From: Clostridium sp. CS001
GTDB lineage: Bacteria; Bacillota; Clostridia; Clostridiales; Clostridiaceae
Assembly (NCBI RefSeq): GCF_020443565.1
Contig: NZ_JAIZZN010000001.1
Coordinates: 283,883 to 347,882, forward strand
Direction: 5' to 3'
Length of the DNA: 64,000 nucleotides
Shown: positions 62,114-64,000 of the stretch, one piece after another
How positions within the stretch are numbered: the first letter of the stretch is position 1
Layout of the letters: every line of letters starts with the position of its first letter
Program-made: the position numbers and the translations under genes
The notes under the pieces: model-generated
The model's input: only the letters and a program-made list of their open reading frames with translations
Database searches by the model: none
Told to the model about the DNA's origin: nothing

Positions 62114-63781
62114 TTAACTATAAGTAGCATTTATAAATTCTTCAATTGAGGTTACACCATTAAGAACTAAATCTTTACAGGTTTCCATAAATGAGCCTAA
62201 GCTTTTTTCACTGCAATATTTAAAAAGCTCATCACTCATTCCATTTCTTGCTATAATTGATTTATGCTTATTGTCTAACTTAAGCAACTCATATACTACA
62301 GTCCTTCCTTTATATCCAGTTCCACTGCATTTGTTACATCCTAAGGCCTTATATACTTTGCCACCCATCTTAAATTCTAAATGTTGAAATTCTCCATAAT
62401 CAAGCTTATGTTCAATTTTACAATAAGAGCATAGCTTTCTTACTAGCCTTTGCGCTAATACTACAACTAATGAATCTGCAACTAGGTACGATGGAATACC
62501 CATATCTATAAGCCTAGATATGGTTGTTATAGCATCATTGGTATGTAGAGTGGATAATACTAAGTGCCCTGTTATTGATGCTCTTACGGCAATCTGTGCT
62601 GTTTCTTCGTCTCGTATTTCTCCAAGCATTATAACATCTGGATCTTGCCGAAGTATACTTCGAAGCCCACTTGAAAAAGTAAGCCCAGCTTTATTATTTA
62701 CATTTACTTGATTAATTCTTGGCATATTATATTCTATTGGGTCCTCTATAGTAATAATGTTTTTACTTTTACTATTAATTTCATTCAGTAGTGCATATAG
62801 TGTTGTTGATTTGCCACTCCCTGTAGGACCTGTAACTACTATCATTCCATGTGAAAGTTTTAATATGTCCTTTAAAATCATAACTTTATCAAAGCTAAAT
62901 CCTAATGAATCTAAATTAATAAATTTCTCTGATTTATATAGAACTCTTAATACTAATTTTTCTCCATAGTTTGTTGGAAGTGATGATACTCTAAAATCAT
63001 AGTATGTTCCATCTATATCTTGGATTATCTTACCATCCTGTGGAATTAACTTATTTGCTATGTCTATGTTTGCCATTATTTTAATTCTTGTACATAAGGA
63101 TTTGTATACCTTTCCCGGAATTTGAGTTATCTCACTTAAATTACCGTCTACTCTCATTCTTACTATAGCAAAATACTGAAAAGGTTCTAGATGTATATCA
63201 CTAGCTCCTGCATTAACTGCTTGTTTTAACAGGGAATTTGCAATCCTTATCACTGGTGCATTCTCATTTGAACCATCCTTTTGTAATTCATCATTTTTTT
63301 CATTATCCTCTAGTACGTACCCCTTCTTCATCTCTTCAACTGCTACATCTACAATTTGTTTCCCATAGCAGTTTTCAATTGCCTCCATTATGCTTAGAGG
63401 TAAGGCAAAGAATACCTTGATTTTTTTATTTGTTATAAATTTTAGCTCATCAATAACCTTAATTTCAAATGGATTTATAAATGCAACATATACTTCATTA
63501 TCTTCTTCATAAAAGGGTATTAGACTATACCTATTAGCAACCTCTTTGGGTATTAACTTAAATGCTTGATTCTTTTTACAGTCAGATTCTAAATCAATAT
63601 AAGGTATGTTAAAGTATTTATCTAATATCTCAATAAGCTGATTGATATCCACTTTCATGCTTTGCAAGATTATCTGTTCTTCACTACAGTTTCTGCTTAG
63701 CGAAAGCTGTTTTACTTCTTTATACACTTGCTGGGTAACTAAGGATTTATCTAATAATAATTGGAGCAAACTTTTTTTCAT
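62114..63781 (-). CDS. pilB: Type IV pilus assembly ATPase (PilB/GspE family)
   Basis: A hexameric ATPase that powers pilus extension. The N-terminal MshEN-type domain covers about residues 1-140 and the ATPase core 180-520, with Walker A GPTGSGKSTTLYAL near 310, Asp box DPIEYN near 345, Walker B DPDVIMLGEIRDEETAQIA near 372, and a His box STLHTNDA. A Cys4 zinc site, CSYCKIEHK...CNKCSGTGY, is near 455-490. First gene of the pilus operon. No pilT retraction gene is in the window. Confidence 0.94.
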   Translation of the reverse strand: MKKSLLQLLLDKSLVTQQVYKEVKQLSLSRNCSEEQIILQSMKVDINQLIEILDKYFNIPYIDLESDCKKNQAFKLIPKEVANRYSLIPFYEEDNEVYVAFINPFEIKVIDELKFITNKKIKVFFALPLSIMEAIENCYGKQIVDVAVEEMKKGYVLEDNEKNDELQKDGSNENAPVIRIANSLLKQAVNAGASDIHLEPFQYFAIVRMRVDGNLSEITQIPGKVYKSLCTRIKIMANIDIANKLIPQDGKIIQDIDGTYYDFRVSSLPTNYGEKLVLRVLYKSEKFINLDSLGFSFDKVMILKDILKLSHGMIVVTGPTGSGKSTTLYALLNEINSKSKNIITIEDPIEYNMPRINQVNVNNKAGLTFSSGLRSILRQDPDVIMLGEIRDEETAQIAVRASITGHLVLSTLHTNDAITTISRLIDMGIPSYLVADSLVVVLAQRLVRKLCSYCKIEHKLDYGEFQHLEFKMGGKVYKALGCNKCSGTGYKGRTVVYELLKLDNKHKSIIARNGMSDELFKYCSEKSLGSFMETCKDLVLNGVTSIEEFINATYS

Positions 63782-64000
63782 TACAATTTACCTTTCCTTC
63801 CTCTCTATATTATAAATTACTCTCGATATCTCGCTCATTCTTAAAATTTCATTATTTAAAAAAGAAACCCCCTTGGTATATATTGAAGTATTGTATTTAT
63901 ATGGGCATAGATAGGTGACCTAAAGAGAACTATGCTCTTTTGTTAAATTATGGCTACGATGGATGTCCGCATTATCTCTGGTAACTTACCCTTCCATGTC
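63782..64000. other. Region upstream of the pilus operon; hairpin and a compositionally different right end
   Basis: Contains the presumed operon promoter and a hairpin around 63904-63935 (GCATAG...CTATGC with an inner TAGGT/ACCTA). From about 63945 the sequence is richer in GC, with open frames on both strands (ATGGCTACGATGG... forwards; an 18-codon open tail ending in TAA backwards). No known riboswitch motif was recognised. Confidence 0.4.

Noticed and set aside
63782..64000. c-di-GMP riboswitch in front of the pilus operon, as in some clostridia
   Set aside because: I searched for the GEMM-I landmarks (GCAAA...GGGACGCAAAG and the tetraloop receptor) and did not find them; the hairpin present does not match.

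Overview
The window looks like a chromosome segment of a low-GC, endospore-forming Firmicute, most likely Clostridium sensu stricto. Reasons: strongly AT-rich DNA; GGAGG-type ribosome sites; frequent TTG/GTG starts; a complete spoIIIA operon, spo0A, spoIVB, spoIIM and ytfJ; a type IV pilus operon next to efp and spoIIIA; and the gene order recN-argR-nadK-tlyA-dxs-ispA-xseB-xseA-nusB. No rRNA, tRNA or CRISPR array was seen.

Layout. 1-4.7 kb: housekeeping operon on the minus strand (yicC, remA, gmk, rpoZ, coaBC, priA; priA runs off the left edge). 4.9-10.3 kb: aminotransferase, guanine-riboswitch-controlled purine permease, asparaginase, a small protein and a ferritin-like protein. 10.5-17.5 kb: secreted glycoside-hydrolase-like protein, thiol peroxidase plus OhrR, SEC-C/YkgJ protein, a chimeric gene-fragment scar and a VanZ protein. 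17.5-21.6 kb: Bce-type antimicrobial-peptide sensing and export module with a recognisable BceR operator. 21.9-24.2 kb: two lipoproteins. 24.5-32.1 kb: a two-gene flavoprotein operon whose first gene is cut in two by a 5.3-kb element. 32.2-41.2 kb: D,D-carboxypeptidases, ytfI/ytfJ, scpAB, spoIIM, spo0A and spoIVB. 41.5-50.5 kb: recN to nusB. 50.7-57.1 kb: Asp23, spoIIIAH to spoIIIAA, and efp. 57.4-63.8 kb: pilus operon. The last 60 bases look compositionally different.

Main discovery. A large serine recombinase (30434-32032) sits at one end of a 5,320-bp element bounded by the 6-bp core AGGACA (26739-26744 and 32059-32064). Joining the outer flanks at this core restores one open reading frame of 330 codons for a cysteine-rich sulfide/dihydroorotate-dehydrogenase-like FAD/NAD protein: a 17-residue N-terminal piece lies at 32109 and the rest at 26744-25797. 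Joining the inner ends gives an attP with perfect 14-bp inverted arms. The element carries a PAP2 phosphatase, a ClpE-like unfoldase and a 51-residue ORF. It is therefore an excisable, skin-like intervening element, not a prophage.

Second discovery. A dispersed intergenic repeat of about 31 bp is present in ten copies, with a 4-bp stem and 3-nt loop whose third pair switches C-G to T-A in concert. Two copies belong to a longer, roughly 135-bp palindromic element.
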